Shown in pieces: positions 20,880 to 30,130 of a stretch of DNA of 39,397 bases (the first letter of the stretch is position 1; each line of letters opens with the position of its first letter). The DNA is from a virus. The notes beneath the pieces were generated by a model that was given only the letters and a program-made list of their open reading frames with translations, ran no database searches and was not told where the DNA came from. Location: the IMG/VR virus record IMGVR_UViG_3300025101_000059, positions 1 through 39,397 of that record; one strand, written 5' to 3'. The position numbers were made by a program, and so were the translations under genes.

Positions 20880-21812
20880 ATGACCACGACCCCAACATCA
20901 CAACCAGAATCACAACTTCCTGATACTTCTCCGCAGATCACGATTCCTGAAGGTCAGGATGGAATGGCCGCGCCTGGACAAGAAAATATTGTCGAGGACT
21001 ACATCAAGGAACAGGAAGCTGCACAACAAGAGGCAAATGTTCCTGAGAAGTTCAGGAATGCTTCTAAGGAAGATCTGATCAAGGCTTATCAGGAGCTTGA
21101 GAAGATGAAGAATAAACCTGAAGAAAGCCAAGAAACAAAATCGGAATCAGAGCCTGAGCAAACAAATGAGCTTAAGGCTCCAGAGACACGAGAGGAATAC
21201 ACTCCTGAATTAGCGAATCAACTTTATGGAGAAGAAGGAGTCGCGAAGTTAAAGGAGAAAGGAATTGACATGACTGAATTGATGTGGAAAGGAGATCAAG
21301 GAGAGGATATAAGTGAGCACTATGACGCTTTAGCTGAATCCCTTGGAGTAACCAAACCAATGGTTGCGATGTTTATGCAGAAAGTACAAGCACAGCAAGC
21401 AGCCGACGGGGGAGCCTCTGAGATCAGCGAAGCAGATGAAGCTGAGTTAATGAATGAGGCTGGAGGTAAAGAGCAGTTTGAGCAGCTTGCAGGGTGGGCT
21501 AAGGGGAATTTATCGGAAGATGTGATCAAAGAATTTGATAGCGTCGTTGATTCTGGTAACAAAGAAGCAGTGAGATGGGCTATTCGAGCATTGAGGGCAG
21601 AACGTAATTCTCCTGATTCAGTTGTAGAGCCAAAACTCTTCGGGGGTGGTGATGCACCAGCCGAGTCAACATTCAAAAGTCAGCAACAAGTTCTTGATGC
21701 AATGAATAAAACCAATTCCAGAGGACAAAGGTTGTACGACACTGATAGTGCATATAGAGAAAAATTCGAGCAATTGTTGAGAAATAGTCCTGATAATCTC
21801 TTTCCACGCTAA
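20880..21812 (+). CDS. Scaffolding protein, T7 gp9-like
   Basis: 310 residues, highly acidic and Gln/Glu-rich with disordered N-terminus and helical C-terminal part, between portal and capsid as in T7. VPEKFRNASKEDLIKAYQELEKM and WAIRALRAERNS are the most structured-looking parts. Directs prohead assembly and is then lost. The ACCACGACC 9-mer begins directly after the ATG, coding for Thr-Thr-Thr. Confidence 0.85.
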   Translation: MTTTPTSQPESQLPDTSPQITIPEGQDGMAAPGQENIVEDYIKEQEAAQQEANVPEKFRNASKEDLIKAYQELEKMKNKPEESQETKSESEPEQTNELKAPETREEYTPELANQLYGEEGVAKLKEKGIDMTELMWKGDQGEDISEHYDALAESLGVTKPMVAMFMQKVQAQQAADGGASEISEADEAELMNEAGGKEQFEQLAGWAKGNLSEDVIKEFDSVVDSGNKEAVRWAIRALRAERNSPDSVVEPKLFGGGDAPAESTFKSQQQVLDAMNKTNSRGQRLYDTDSAYREKFEQLLRNSPDNLFPR

Positions 21813-21912
21813 TATTTAGTCAGAACGCCCCTAAGCAGCAGGCCCTTCAAGGAGGACAACCTGGGTTAGTGATGGATAAAGCGGTCTAATCGTAAATCTT
21901 ATGTATTAACCA
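21813..21912 (+). promoter_or_regulatory. Leader of the capsid gene
   Basis: About 100 bases with CAAGGAGGACAACCTGGG and a five-codon mini-frame ATGGATAAAGCGGTCTAA. A similar ATGGATAAAG sequence lies before the gene at 30131. No strong ribosome site stands next to the capsid ATG. Possibly promoter or leader-controlled; undecided. Confidence 0.3.
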
Positions 21913-22938
21913 ATGGCTGTTACTTTAAGCCGTTCGGGTCAGATTAAGGGTGCTGCAGCCACTTGGGGTGCTGGTGCTGCTGGTCTGGATACCGACAGAG
22001 CCTTGATGTTGAAGTTGGGATCGGCTGAGATCCTTGACGCGTTCATGACTAACACGGTTTTCAAAGGGAAAACTCGTGAAAGAAATATTCGTGGAGGGAA
22101 GAGCGTTGCTTTCCCAATCACGGGTAAAATGACGGCTGCTTATCATCAACCAGGCACTGAACTTACAGGCACTATTAATGATCCAAGTGATCTAAATGAG
22201 CGTGTAATTTCACTCGATGCGTTGATGGTAGCTGATGCCGCCATATACCAAGTTGATGAACTAATGTCATATTTTGACGTTAGACAAATCTATACGAAAG
22301 AACTTGGTAGAGCCCTTGCAGTGGAATACGATAAGCGTGTTGCAAGAATGATCTTTGCAGCCGCAAGTAACTCCACTGAGCCTTTAAACAAAGCTACTAA
22401 CTCAGGTAGAACTGGACAAGGAGTTACACTCGGTACTGATTACACAGCAGGCGGTGCTACTCGTCAGGCAAAAGGTGATGCTCTTGTTAACGCACTCTTT
22501 GATTTAAGAGTTGGTTTTGAGGAGAAAGATGTCTCCATAGATGATATGTATGCTGTATTTACTCCAGCAGATTATTATCTACTAACTCAATCAAGTAGAG
22601 CTATTAATAGTGACTTTGGTGGAGCTGGAACTATTGCTGATGGCCGTACATTACGTGTCGCAGGAATACCAGTATTTGCATCAAATCATGTCACTCAAGC
22701 TAACTACACACTTGTAGCTGGTGATCACTCTGCTGATTACGCTCAGAACCTTTCTAAGTGTAAAGGTCTAGTGTTCAATAAAGAGGCAGTTGGTGTTGTT
22801 ACTCTTCTTTCTCCAAGTCTTCAAATGACAGGTGAAGAATTTAGGGTTGTTCACCAATCGGATTTACTTGTGGCGAGACAAGCCCTGGGGATGGGAGTTC
22901 TTCGTGCAGAAGCTGCAGCGAAGATTGTTATTCCTTAA
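21913..22938 (+). CDS. Major capsid protein, T7 gp10-like
   Basis: 341 residues, usual size. HK97-fold T7 subtype signs: DTDRALMLKLGSAEILDAF, GKSVAFPITGKMTAAYHQPG, EYDKRVARMIFAAA, DDMYAVFTPADYYLLTQS and the C-terminal LLVARQALGMGVLRAEAA. Forms the icosahedral shell. An intrinsic terminator follows at once, as after T7 gene 10, which would keep capsid mRNA high relative to tail genes. Confidence 0.95.
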   Translation: MAVTLSRSGQIKGAAATWGAGAAGLDTDRALMLKLGSAEILDAFMTNTVFKGKTRERNIRGGKSVAFPITGKMTAAYHQPGTELTGTINDPSDLNERVISLDALMVADAAIYQVDELMSYFDVRQIYTKELGRALAVEYDKRVARMIFAAASNSTEPLNKATNSGRTGQGVTLGTDYTAGGATRQAKGDALVNALFDLRVGFEEKDVSIDDMYAVFTPADYYLLTQSSRAINSDFGGAGTIADGRTLRVAGIPVFASNHVTQANYTLVAGDHSADYAQNLSKCKGLVFNKEAVGVVTLLSPSLQMTGEEFRVVHQSDLLVARQALGMGVLRAEAAAKIVIP

Positions 22939-22956
22939 CTTGTAAATTCTCTGCTA

Positions 22957-22987
22957 AGAGGTCAGCTAAAACTGGCCTCTTTTTTTT
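22957..22987 (+). terminator. Intrinsic terminator after the capsid gene
   Basis: AGAGGTCAG-CTAAAA-CTGGCCTCT (one T-G pair) followed by seven or more T. Position corresponds to T-phi of T7, directly after the major capsid gene. Confidence 0.85.
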
Positions 22988-22992
22988 ATATC

Positions 22993-23021
22993 TAATACAC
23001 TGAAGGCTACGAGGCTGTAGC
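22993..23021 (+). promoter_or_regulatory. Candidate promoter/hairpin before tail tube A
   Basis: TAATAC (22993-22998) followed by GGCTACG at 23005, within the hairpin GCTAC-GAGGCT-GTAGC (23006-23021). A restart promoter after the terminator would be expected here. Confidence 0.4.
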
Positions 23022-23027
23022 AAACTT

Positions 23028-23687
23028 ATGGGACTAGCAAATGAAAAGGTAACTCCAGGGAGAACAACGCTCTTAGACGGCGTAAATGTCTTGTTGGAAT
23101 GTATTGGTGAACAGCCAGTCAACACTCTTGATTTAACGCAAATACAAGATGCTCGAATAGCAGAAAGAACTCTTCTTGAATTTCATAAAGAGGGTCAAGT
23201 TAAAGGCTGGAGTTGGAACACAGAACATTGCTATCCGTTCTCAAAGAACTCTTCAGGAGAGATTGAGATACCGACAAATGTAGTTGAGTTTTCATTAGAT
23301 CCTTATCTCTACGCGAATCGCTACATCTTGCGTGGACAAAGGCTTTATGACACGACAAATCGTTCTTATGTAATGGAAACGGTTGTTGAGAAGATAGATG
23401 CTGATGTGATTTGGTTGTTGTCATGGGAAGAAACTCCAGAGGCTTATAACAGGTGGGTAACAATTAGATCTGCTCGTGTATTTGTTGCTCGTGTTTTAGG
23501 TGATGAGGCTGCATATAAGTTCACTGCTCAAGATGAGAAAGATGCACAGATGGCTTTAGAAAGAATGGAGCAAAGGCAGGAACAACCAAATCTTTTAACA
23601 GGTGGTCGTGATCGACTGCCATTTAGAACTTATGAGCCTGCCAGTGGGCTAATGACTCGTCGCCTTAGTGCTGGTATTCGACTCTAA
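23028..23687 (+). CDS. Tail tubular protein A, T7 gp11-like
   Basis: 219 residues, family length. Typical features: TLLDGVNVLLECIGEQPVNTLD near the N-terminus, NTEHCYPF, PTNVVEF, and YNRWVTIRSARVFVARVLGD in the C-terminal half. Forms the gatekeeper ring below the portal. Its stop overlaps the start of tail tube B (TAATG). Confidence 0.93.
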   Translation: MGLANEKVTPGRTTLLDGVNVLLECIGEQPVNTLDLTQIQDARIAERTLLEFHKEGQVKGWSWNTEHCYPFSKNSSGEIEIPTNVVEFSLDPYLYANRYILRGQRLYDTTNRSYVMETVVEKIDADVIWLLSWEETPEAYNRWVTIRSARVFVARVLGDEAAYKFTAQDEKDAQMALERMEQRQEQPNLLTGGRDRLPFRTYEPASGLMTRRLSAGIRL

Positions 23688-26206
23688 TGGCTTTAGTTTC
23701 CTATCCGATTCCCAATCTTTCACAGGGAATTAGTCAACAACCTGACGCACAAAGAGATCCATCTCAGGCAGAGATACAAGTTAATGGAATGTCTTCCATC
23801 ATGGAAGGACTTAGAAAAAGAGATGCAAGTGAGTTATTAGCCGAAATATCTACCTCCTCTTTTGGTGATTGCTTTATTCACAGTATTTTGAGGGATAACG
23901 TAGAAGAATATTTAGCAGTTATTACGAGTTCATCAATCAAGGTTTATGACTTAGAAGGAGCAGCAAAAACAGTTACTCCAGCAACGAATGCTTATAACTA
24001 TCTAAGTACCATTTCTGATGCAAAGCAGGACATTAGAGCTGTAACAATTGCAGATTATACGTTCGTATCTAATACGAAAAAGATACCTGCAATGAAGACA
24101 GCGACGGCTCCAGCAACAGCCCGTCCTACAGCCCACGAAGCAATAGTCTGGGTGAGAGCAGCTTCATACGGAAATACCTACAAATTAACGGTTAATGGTG
24201 TTGCAGCTAGTGTTCAAACGGCTGTTGCTCCTGTTGTTAGTAGTGGCTCTACTGTTACCGAGAATAGAATCAGTTCAGAAGATATTGCTGAGAATTTAAA
24301 AACAGCATTGGCTTCAGGTGGCTTAAGTGGAGTCACGATTACTAGAGCTGGTTCAGTTCTTTGGCTTCAATCTTCTAGTGCGATCACATTGGCTGCGACT
24401 GATGCAAGAGCCAATAGTGATATAACTGCAATCCTTTCAAAAGTTCAGACATTTACTGAACTTCCAACTATTGCTCCGACTGGTTATCAGATCGAGATTG
24501 AAGGTGATCCTGGTAACAATTTTGACGGTTACTACGTTGAGTTTGTACCGAAGAGTGGAACATTTGGTGAAGGCTTGTGGGTTGAAACGGTTAGTCCAGG
24601 CGTTGAATATGAAATAGATAAAGACACAATGCCTCATATTCTGGTGAGGCTGCCTAATGGTAATTTTTGGTTTGGCCCTGCTGATGGAAGTACGCAAGGC
24701 AGTTCTCCTAATCAGATAACGATTCCAACCTGGGGAGAGAGATCAACCGGTGATTATGTAACTGCTCCAAATCCCAGTTTTATCGGCAATGCTATTAACG
24801 ATATTTTCATTTATAAGAACCGTCTTGGTTTCTTGGCTGATGAGAATGTGATTCTTAGTCGTGTAAGAGAGTTCTTTAATTTCTGGCCTGAGACAGTTAC
24901 CACAATTCTTGATAGTGATCCGATTGACGTTGTTGCCTCTAACAACAAGGTTTCAGTTCTTAGATATGCAGTGCCATACCAGGATGAGTTGATTTTATTT
25001 AGTTCTCAATATCAATTTAGGTTTAACGCGGCAGAAACAGTTTTAACTCCAGCTACAGCTCAGATCACTGTGTTGACGCAGTTTGAAGTTGATACAGCAG
25101 TAAGGCCCCAACAAGCTGGTGGAGGAATTATCTTTGCTCAAAATAACGGTGATTGGACTCAGTTCCGTGAGTTCAGTGTTAGAGGTGCTGGTACTGCTTT
25201 AACTGCTGATGCTGCAGATTTAACTGGGTATGTATCTGCTTATGTTCCTAGTGGTTTATTCAAACTAACGGTGAACGATACGAGTAATGCCATGTTTGGT
25301 ATTAGCTCTAAAACAGACCATAAGAATCGTATTTATGTCTATAAATATTTCCTTCGCAATACAGGAGAAGGAGCTGAACGTGCTCAGTCAAGCTGGAGTC
25401 ATTGGGAACTTGGAGGGGCCGATGAAATTCTTCAAGTCTTATGTATCAGGGAAACGCTCTTTTGTCTCGTTAGGTATGGAACGAAAGTTCATTTAGAAAA
25501 GATTCCTGTCATGGATCGTCTCAGTGAGCCTGTTGCAGGATCTCCATATCCTTTCCTTTTAGATCGTCGTGTCTCAACTACTACTGCAACTCCTGCAGGG
25601 GTGAGAGTTTCAGCAGGTAGTTATGACGCGAATACAAAGAAAACAACATGGACATTGCCTTATACGATTACATCGAGAACAGAAGCGTGGTCAGGTTTCG
25701 ACACAAGTGCAAATGGAGGTGTCCTTCTCGGATTTGCGATCAGTGGTAACACCATTGTTGGTGATGGTAATTGGTCTGGTTCTCCAGTTTGGTTTGGTGA
25801 GTCATATAACTTCCGATATAGATTTACCCGTTTCAAACTTTATAAAGAGATAGGAGGAGGAAAAGCAGCAGCGAACGTAGAAAGAACACAGGTTCGTAAT
25901 GCGAAATTGCGTTATCACGAGACACATTATTTTGAAATTCATGTGTTCCCTGAAGGTCGAGATATGGGTAAGTACAAATTTGATGGAACAATTCTTGGAT
26001 CTAGGAACTCAACATTAGGAACTGCTTTACCAAATGGATGGGATACAGATAATGAAAGATTTTATGAGGGTGTATTTAATTTTCCAATTATGAGTCGAGG
26101 TGAAAGATGTATGGTCGAAATACATAACGCTACTCCTCACCCCTGTAAGTTTTCAACTTGTGAGTGGGTTGCGCTAGTTACAGGTAGAGCGAGGTCATTA
26201 AGATGA
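23687..26206 (+). CDS. Tail tubular protein B, T7 gp12-like (nozzle)
   Basis: 839 residues. The N-terminal IPNLSQGISQQPDAQRDPSQAE and the following NGMSSIMEGLRKRDA are typical of gp12-like nozzle proteins; ENVILSRVREFFNFWPETV and NDIFIYKNRLGFLAD are further family marks. Forms the tail nozzle, to which the fibres attach. An insert around residues 135-270 (Ala/Thr/Ser-rich) may be an added domain of the nozzle. Confidence 0.93.
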   Translation: MALVSYPIPNLSQGISQQPDAQRDPSQAEIQVNGMSSIMEGLRKRDASELLAEISTSSFGDCFIHSILRDNVEEYLAVITSSSIKVYDLEGAAKTVTPATNAYNYLSTISDAKQDIRAVTIADYTFVSNTKKIPAMKTATAPATARPTAHEAIVWVRAASYGNTYKLTVNGVAASVQTAVAPVVSSGSTVTENRISSEDIAENLKTALASGGLSGVTITRAGSVLWLQSSSAITLAATDARANSDITAILSKVQTFTELPTIAPTGYQIEIEGDPGNNFDGYYVEFVPKSGTFGEGLWVETVSPGVEYEIDKDTMPHILVRLPNGNFWFGPADGSTQGSSPNQITIPTWGERSTGDYVTAPNPSFIGNAINDIFIYKNRLGFLADENVILSRVREFFNFWPETVTTILDSDPIDVVASNNKVSVLRYAVPYQDELILFSSQYQFRFNAAETVLTPATAQITVLTQFEVDTAVRPQQAGGGIIFAQNNGDWTQFREFSVRGAGTALTADAADLTGYVSAYVPSGLFKLTVNDTSNAMFGISSKTDHKNRIYVYKYFLRNTGEGAERAQSSWSHWELGGADEILQVLCIRETLFCLVRYGTKVHLEKIPVMDRLSEPVAGSPYPFLLDRRVSTTTATPAGVRVSAGSYDANTKKTTWTLPYTITSRTEAWSGFDTSANGGVLLGFAISGNTIVGDGNWSGSPVWFGESYNFRYRFTRFKLYKEIGGGKAAANVERTQVRNAKLRYHETHYFEIHVFPEGRDMGKYKFDGTILGSRNSTLGTALPNGWDTDNERFYEGVFNFPIMSRGERCMVEIHNATPHPCKFSTCEWVALVTGRARSLR

Positions 26207-26658
26207 GGTTTCTTAAGCAAGAAGAAGTTACTGCTGATATGGTTCTTGATATTGGAATGAACTTAAGAGATAGTGATGAAGTTGAAGTCCAATTAAGTCA
26301 TGGAATGTCCGGTCTAAATGCTTGTATGGACAGCTATTGTCACAGTTCTATGTTTCAAGTTTTAGAAGGTGATCGAGGTAATCCTGTTGGAATTACTGGA
26401 ATGTGGCATAACTCAATTTGGTTTCTTGCAACAGAAGAATGTACTGCTACGAAAAGTCACTCTTTGCAATTATGCAGATTAGGTAGACAATGGGTGGATC
26501 TCTGCGTGGCCGAAGTGGGTGAAACTATTGGAAATTACGCTTATTCTAAGAACAAGAAAACTCTTAGATGGTTGAAACATTTGGGATTTACGATTGGAGA
26601 ACCAGAGCCTTACGGAGTTAAGGAAGCACTGTTCTGTCCGTTTTGGAGGAATCCATAA
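26203..26658 (+). CDS. GNAT-like protein at the T7 gp13 position
   Basis: 151 residues. WLKHLGFTIGEPEPYGVKEALFCPF at the C-terminus and the preceding NYAYSKNKKTLRWL match the Gp13/DUF2833 group, related to GNAT acetyltransferases. T7 gp13 is an internal virion-assembly protein. Whether the domain still binds acetyl-CoA cannot be told from here. It overlaps both neighbours by a few bases. Confidence 0.75.
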   Translation: MRFLKQEEVTADMVLDIGMNLRDSDEVEVQLSHGMSGLNACMDSYCHSSMFQVLEGDRGNPVGITGMWHNSIWFLATEECTATKSHSLQLCRLGRQWVDLCVAEVGETIGNYAYSKNKKTLRWLKHLGFTIGEPEPYGVKEALFCPFWRNP

Positions 26659-27545
26659 TGGTTGCTTCTTTACCTGCGACTTCATTTCTATCTAGTGGCC
26701 TCGCATCTGGAGCTGCTGCTGGAGGAATGTCTCCTTGGATGGCTGCGATGGGCGGCCCTCTTGGTCTTGCTTTAGGTGGTGCTCAGATTGGATTAAGTCT
26801 TCTTGGTGGTGCTCAAAAGAGGAAAGCCCAACGACAAGATTATGCAAATCAGGTTGCGTTCCAGGATGCAACGTCTGAGTTCAACGCATGGCAAGCAAAT
26901 CAAAATGCTCAGATACAAGATCTAAATAGTGATTATCAATATTTTGCTGAGACTGTTCAATACAACAACACGATGGCTCAAGTTCAGTCCAATAGGAATT
27001 ATGAATTTGCCAGAGAATTAGCACAGGCCGAAGTTGTTGCACAAACAAGAGCAGGTGCTCAAGCCGAAAGCATGGTTGATGCTGATGCAATTGCAGCTCA
27101 GTTACGCGAGAGAGGGATGCAAGAAAGCATGGCAATCATGCAGCAAAAACGTAGAGCTTTACAAGCAAGTTCTGCTGTAAGAGCAATGGATGGAGGAGGA
27201 CAAGGTTTAGCAAGAAGAGAACGTGATTTTGCTTTTCAATTAGGTGAATACACAGCTATATCACAGATCAATGAAGGGATTAGAGATAGGCAATATCGAA
27301 GAGATCAGTATGGAAATATTGCTAAATATTTAAGTCGTTATAACAGTCAACAGTTTTATCAACCTCAGAAGTTTCTTGATCCAATTGCACCATTTGCTCC
27401 ATTACCAACTCTGGTCAATGCACCGCCGCCTTCTATGCGAGGTGCAGGTCCAGCCAATACAGCGTTGCTTGATACAGCAACTTCTGTTCTTGGTGGTGTC
27501 AACACTGCTCTTAGCTTTGGTTCTAATTTAAAAAAGGTTTCATAA
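26658..27545 (+). CDS. Internal virion protein, T7 gp14-like
   Basis: 295 residues from ATG 26658, with GGAGGA upstream; the TTG 15 bases earlier is part of that ribosome site. N-terminal Gly/Ala-rich hydrophobic segment (GMSPWMAAMGGPLGLALGGAQIGLSLLGG), then coiled-coil and Gln/Arg-rich part with RRALQASSAVRAMDGGG, as usual in gp14-like proteins. In T7 gp14 is ejected and forms the outer-membrane pore. Confidence 0.85.
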   Translation: MVASLPATSFLSSGLASGAAAGGMSPWMAAMGGPLGLALGGAQIGLSLLGGAQKRKAQRQDYANQVAFQDATSEFNAWQANQNAQIQDLNSDYQYFAETVQYNNTMAQVQSNRNYEFARELAQAEVVAQTRAGAQAESMVDADAIAAQLRERGMQESMAIMQQKRRALQASSAVRAMDGGGQGLARRERDFAFQLGEYTAISQINEGIRDRQYRRDQYGNIAKYLSRYNSQQFYQPQKFLDPIAPFAPLPTLVNAPPPSMRGAGPANTALLDTATSVLGGVNTALSFGSNLKKVS

Positions 27546-30065
27546 ATGGCTGATCCCAAACGTCTACCAGAGGGCCAAGTTAATCCAGGTGCAAAACCTG
27601 TATCGGCCTTTATTAATCCAGCTTCTATCAATGTTGCTGCACCAACTAAGTTTCCTAGTACTCCTCAACCGAAAGGAGTTCGTACTGTTTCGACTGGTGG
27701 TACAACTTATGTTCAGGGATATAACCAAGCAAAACAATTAGCTGAAGCTTTAGAGCCTTTTACTAAGCAGGCAATGGCTACTGCTGAGACAGTAGGTTTG
27801 AAATATGTCAGTTATAAAATTGAAGAAGGAGAAAGGAAAGCTTGGGAGGCAGAGGCAGAGGCAACTAAAGCGTTAATGAAAGCTGATGAATCTTTAGAGA
27901 TTTCTCAAAATACGGCTGCAAAAAATAATAGAAAATTATCCAGCAAGGATTATCAAGCAGCTTTATGGGCTAAAGAACTTAATCCTTATACAAGGATAGG
28001 TATTCAAAGAGGACGGGCCAAAGTAGCTGCTGCTGAAGTCCCATTAGGAATGAGAGCTTTTGTTAGTGAAAGTGCAAATAAAATTAATTTTGATGATGGT
28101 GCTAATGGTTTAACTGCTCTTCAAGGAATTAGAGCGCAATATGTTAATAGTGTTTTTGAAAAACATGGTTTAAAAAAGAACGGACCAGGTGTAGATAAAT
28201 ATTTAATGCCTGTTATTGAGAAGACTTCAGAGAAGATTGCTAATGATATTTTTTCACAATCTATAAAATACAATGAAGAAATAAAGCCTCAATTACTTGC
28301 GACTAAATTAAAGCTGGCAATTAAACAGATTAATGGAGCTGGTGCATTTACTTTTAAAGGTGTTGATTATGTAAGGACTGAAGAAAATAAAGATGAATTT
28401 GAGAAGATTGCAAGGTTATATTTAGGAGCAATTATCAGAGAAGATGTTGCTGATGCGATGATGAGTAATGGTGGACAAATAAGAATGCAAGATGCTTATG
28501 AACTTCTCATAAAAGATACAACTTTTAATAAAATTCCAAACAATAAAATATTATTGGATTCTATTCAATCTGTTAAACAAGTTGAATTTCAGGGTCAAAA
28601 ATTTGATTTAACAATAGGCCAAGCTTATGGAGGTTTAGAGATGCCTGATCTTGCAGCAGCAGCTTTAAAACAAAATACAGCAAAAGCAAAATCAATAGCG
28701 GGCGATTTTACTGTGGTTTTAGATAAAGGTTTAGATAATCTTGAAGAAGGTGAAACGGTTGAAGATGGAGTTAATAGAATTTTGGCTGAGTATATTGAAT
28801 CACTTGGAGGAGAAGAAAACATACATCCACTTACGATGAATGCGATAAAAGAAGTTATATCAAAACATCAAAGAAGTTCAAATCAAGGAGGAGTCATTAT
28901 TGAAGGCTTAGATCCTGAAGAGAGGCTTAATATTAATAAAGATATTAATAATTTGAATGGATCAGAATTTTTAGAAAACTATCCTCAGATTAAAGAAAGA
29001 ATATTTAAGGTTGCTTCTGGAATGGAAGCTAAAGATGCTGATACATATATTAGAAGCACACTTAAATTACTTAATAGTAAAAGAGATAGTTTAATTCAAT
29101 TATCAGATTATGATGATACTATTAATAAACTTGTAGATATAAGAGTTGCAGGTTTCCTGAAAAAAGTTTATGTAAGTGCTAACAATTATCCTCTTGATTA
29201 TCCTCGATCACAAGAACTTCTAGAGGTTAAATTTAAGGAGAAAATTATCGAAGAAATCACACAAGCAATAGTTGATAATGGCGGCAAGATTTCTCCTACT
29301 CAAGCACAGAAAGTAGGTAGTGAAGCTATTACTAAATATATAAAAGATAATGCAAATGAGTTTTCTGAGTTATTCCCTGGTGCAAGTAAGGAAGGGTTAG
29401 ACAGATTAAATCTTGGATTAGAACCTTCAGATTCTGTTGATCCTTCTAAGAGGAAAGATATAGTTATACCTGAAGGAGATAATCAAGGCAAAAAGGTGAT
29501 TAGTTTATATGAATTTGATCAGATTGATTCATTCCCTGATCGAGCAAATATTCTTCGTTTATATGAAACAAGACCAATACTTAGGCTTGAATCTTTAAGA
29601 GAAGTAACAAAAGGGATTATCACTACAGGGGAAATTCCTTTGTCTTTAAAGAAAGCAAGAGTGGATTCATTGGCTCCTGATATTTATACATTTTTAATGA
29701 AACAATTTGAGCAATATCCTAAATATGATATTTTCAGTGATTTCACTCAAGATGAATTAAATACACTGAAAGATCAATTGGTATCAATGGGAAGTAATGA
29801 GAATAGCTTGGCAACGAAGATTGTAATGGAGACTACTCATCCGAATATTTCTGAAAGGAATGGTTGGTTAGATCCTTTTAACGACATTAAGGTTTCTGGT
29901 TTAAGGCTTCCTGGTGATCGTTTTCTTCATAACTGGGAGATCAAAATGCTTAGAGATACTTATACAAGAGATAAAAATTCAGGTCGTAGCTTGGATCATT
30001 ACCACAAGTTCTATCCAGAACTTTTTGGAGAGTTAGAGACAAATTCGCTTAAAAGTGTGGGTTAA
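27546..30065 (+). CDS. Internal virion protein, T7 gp15-like
   Basis: 839 residues, mostly alpha-helical by composition, starting directly after the gp14-like stop. Sequence-level family marks are weak: TYVQGYNQAKQLAEALEPF and the C-terminal HNWEIKMLRDTYTRD. The call rests mainly on order (gp14, gp15, gp16) and size. Would form part of the inner core and the ejected periplasmic tube. Confidence 0.75.
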   Translation: MADPKRLPEGQVNPGAKPVSAFINPASINVAAPTKFPSTPQPKGVRTVSTGGTTYVQGYNQAKQLAEALEPFTKQAMATAETVGLKYVSYKIEEGERKAWEAEAEATKALMKADESLEISQNTAAKNNRKLSSKDYQAALWAKELNPYTRIGIQRGRAKVAAAEVPLGMRAFVSESANKINFDDGANGLTALQGIRAQYVNSVFEKHGLKKNGPGVDKYLMPVIEKTSEKIANDIFSQSIKYNEEIKPQLLATKLKLAIKQINGAGAFTFKGVDYVRTEENKDEFEKIARLYLGAIIREDVADAMMSNGGQIRMQDAYELLIKDTTFNKIPNNKILLDSIQSVKQVEFQGQKFDLTIGQAYGGLEMPDLAAAALKQNTAKAKSIAGDFTVVLDKGLDNLEEGETVEDGVNRILAEYIESLGGEENIHPLTMNAIKEVISKHQRSSNQGGVIIEGLDPEERLNINKDINNLNGSEFLENYPQIKERIFKVASGMEAKDADTYIRSTLKLLNSKRDSLIQLSDYDDTINKLVDIRVAGFLKKVYVSANNYPLDYPRSQELLEVKFKEKIIEEITQAIVDNGGKISPTQAQKVGSEAITKYIKDNANEFSELFPGASKEGLDRLNLGLEPSDSVDPSKRKDIVIPEGDNQGKKVISLYEFDQIDSFPDRANILRLYETRPILRLESLREVTKGIITTGEIPLSLKKARVDSLAPDIYTFLMKQFEQYPKYDIFSDFTQDELNTLKDQLVSMGSNENSLATKIVMETTHPNISERNGWLDPFNDIKVSGLRLPGDRFLHNWEIKMLRDTYTRDKNSGRSLDHYHKFYPELFGELETNSLKSVG

Positions 30066-30130
30066 TATCTACAGGGGTGGAAAAGTCCTGCATAATAGAG
30101 GAGACTGACTATGGATAAAGGAATCTGAGC
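30066..30130 (+). promoter_or_regulatory. Leader before the large virion protein gene
   Basis: 65 bases with ATAATAGAGGAGACTGACTA and the mini-frame ATGGATAAAGGAATCTGA, similar to the capsid leader. AAGGA may serve as ribosome site for the ATG at 30131. Confidence 0.25.

Noticed and set aside
20883-20891. ACCACGACC right after the scaffold start codon as a functional leader copy
   Set aside because: It codes for three Thr, has no hairpin and lies after rather than before the start; kept only as a note.
21320-21676. Leftward 118-codon frame inside the scaffold gene
   Set aside because: Ala/Ser-rich mirror of an acidic Glu/Gln-rich coding strand; a typical antisense shadow.
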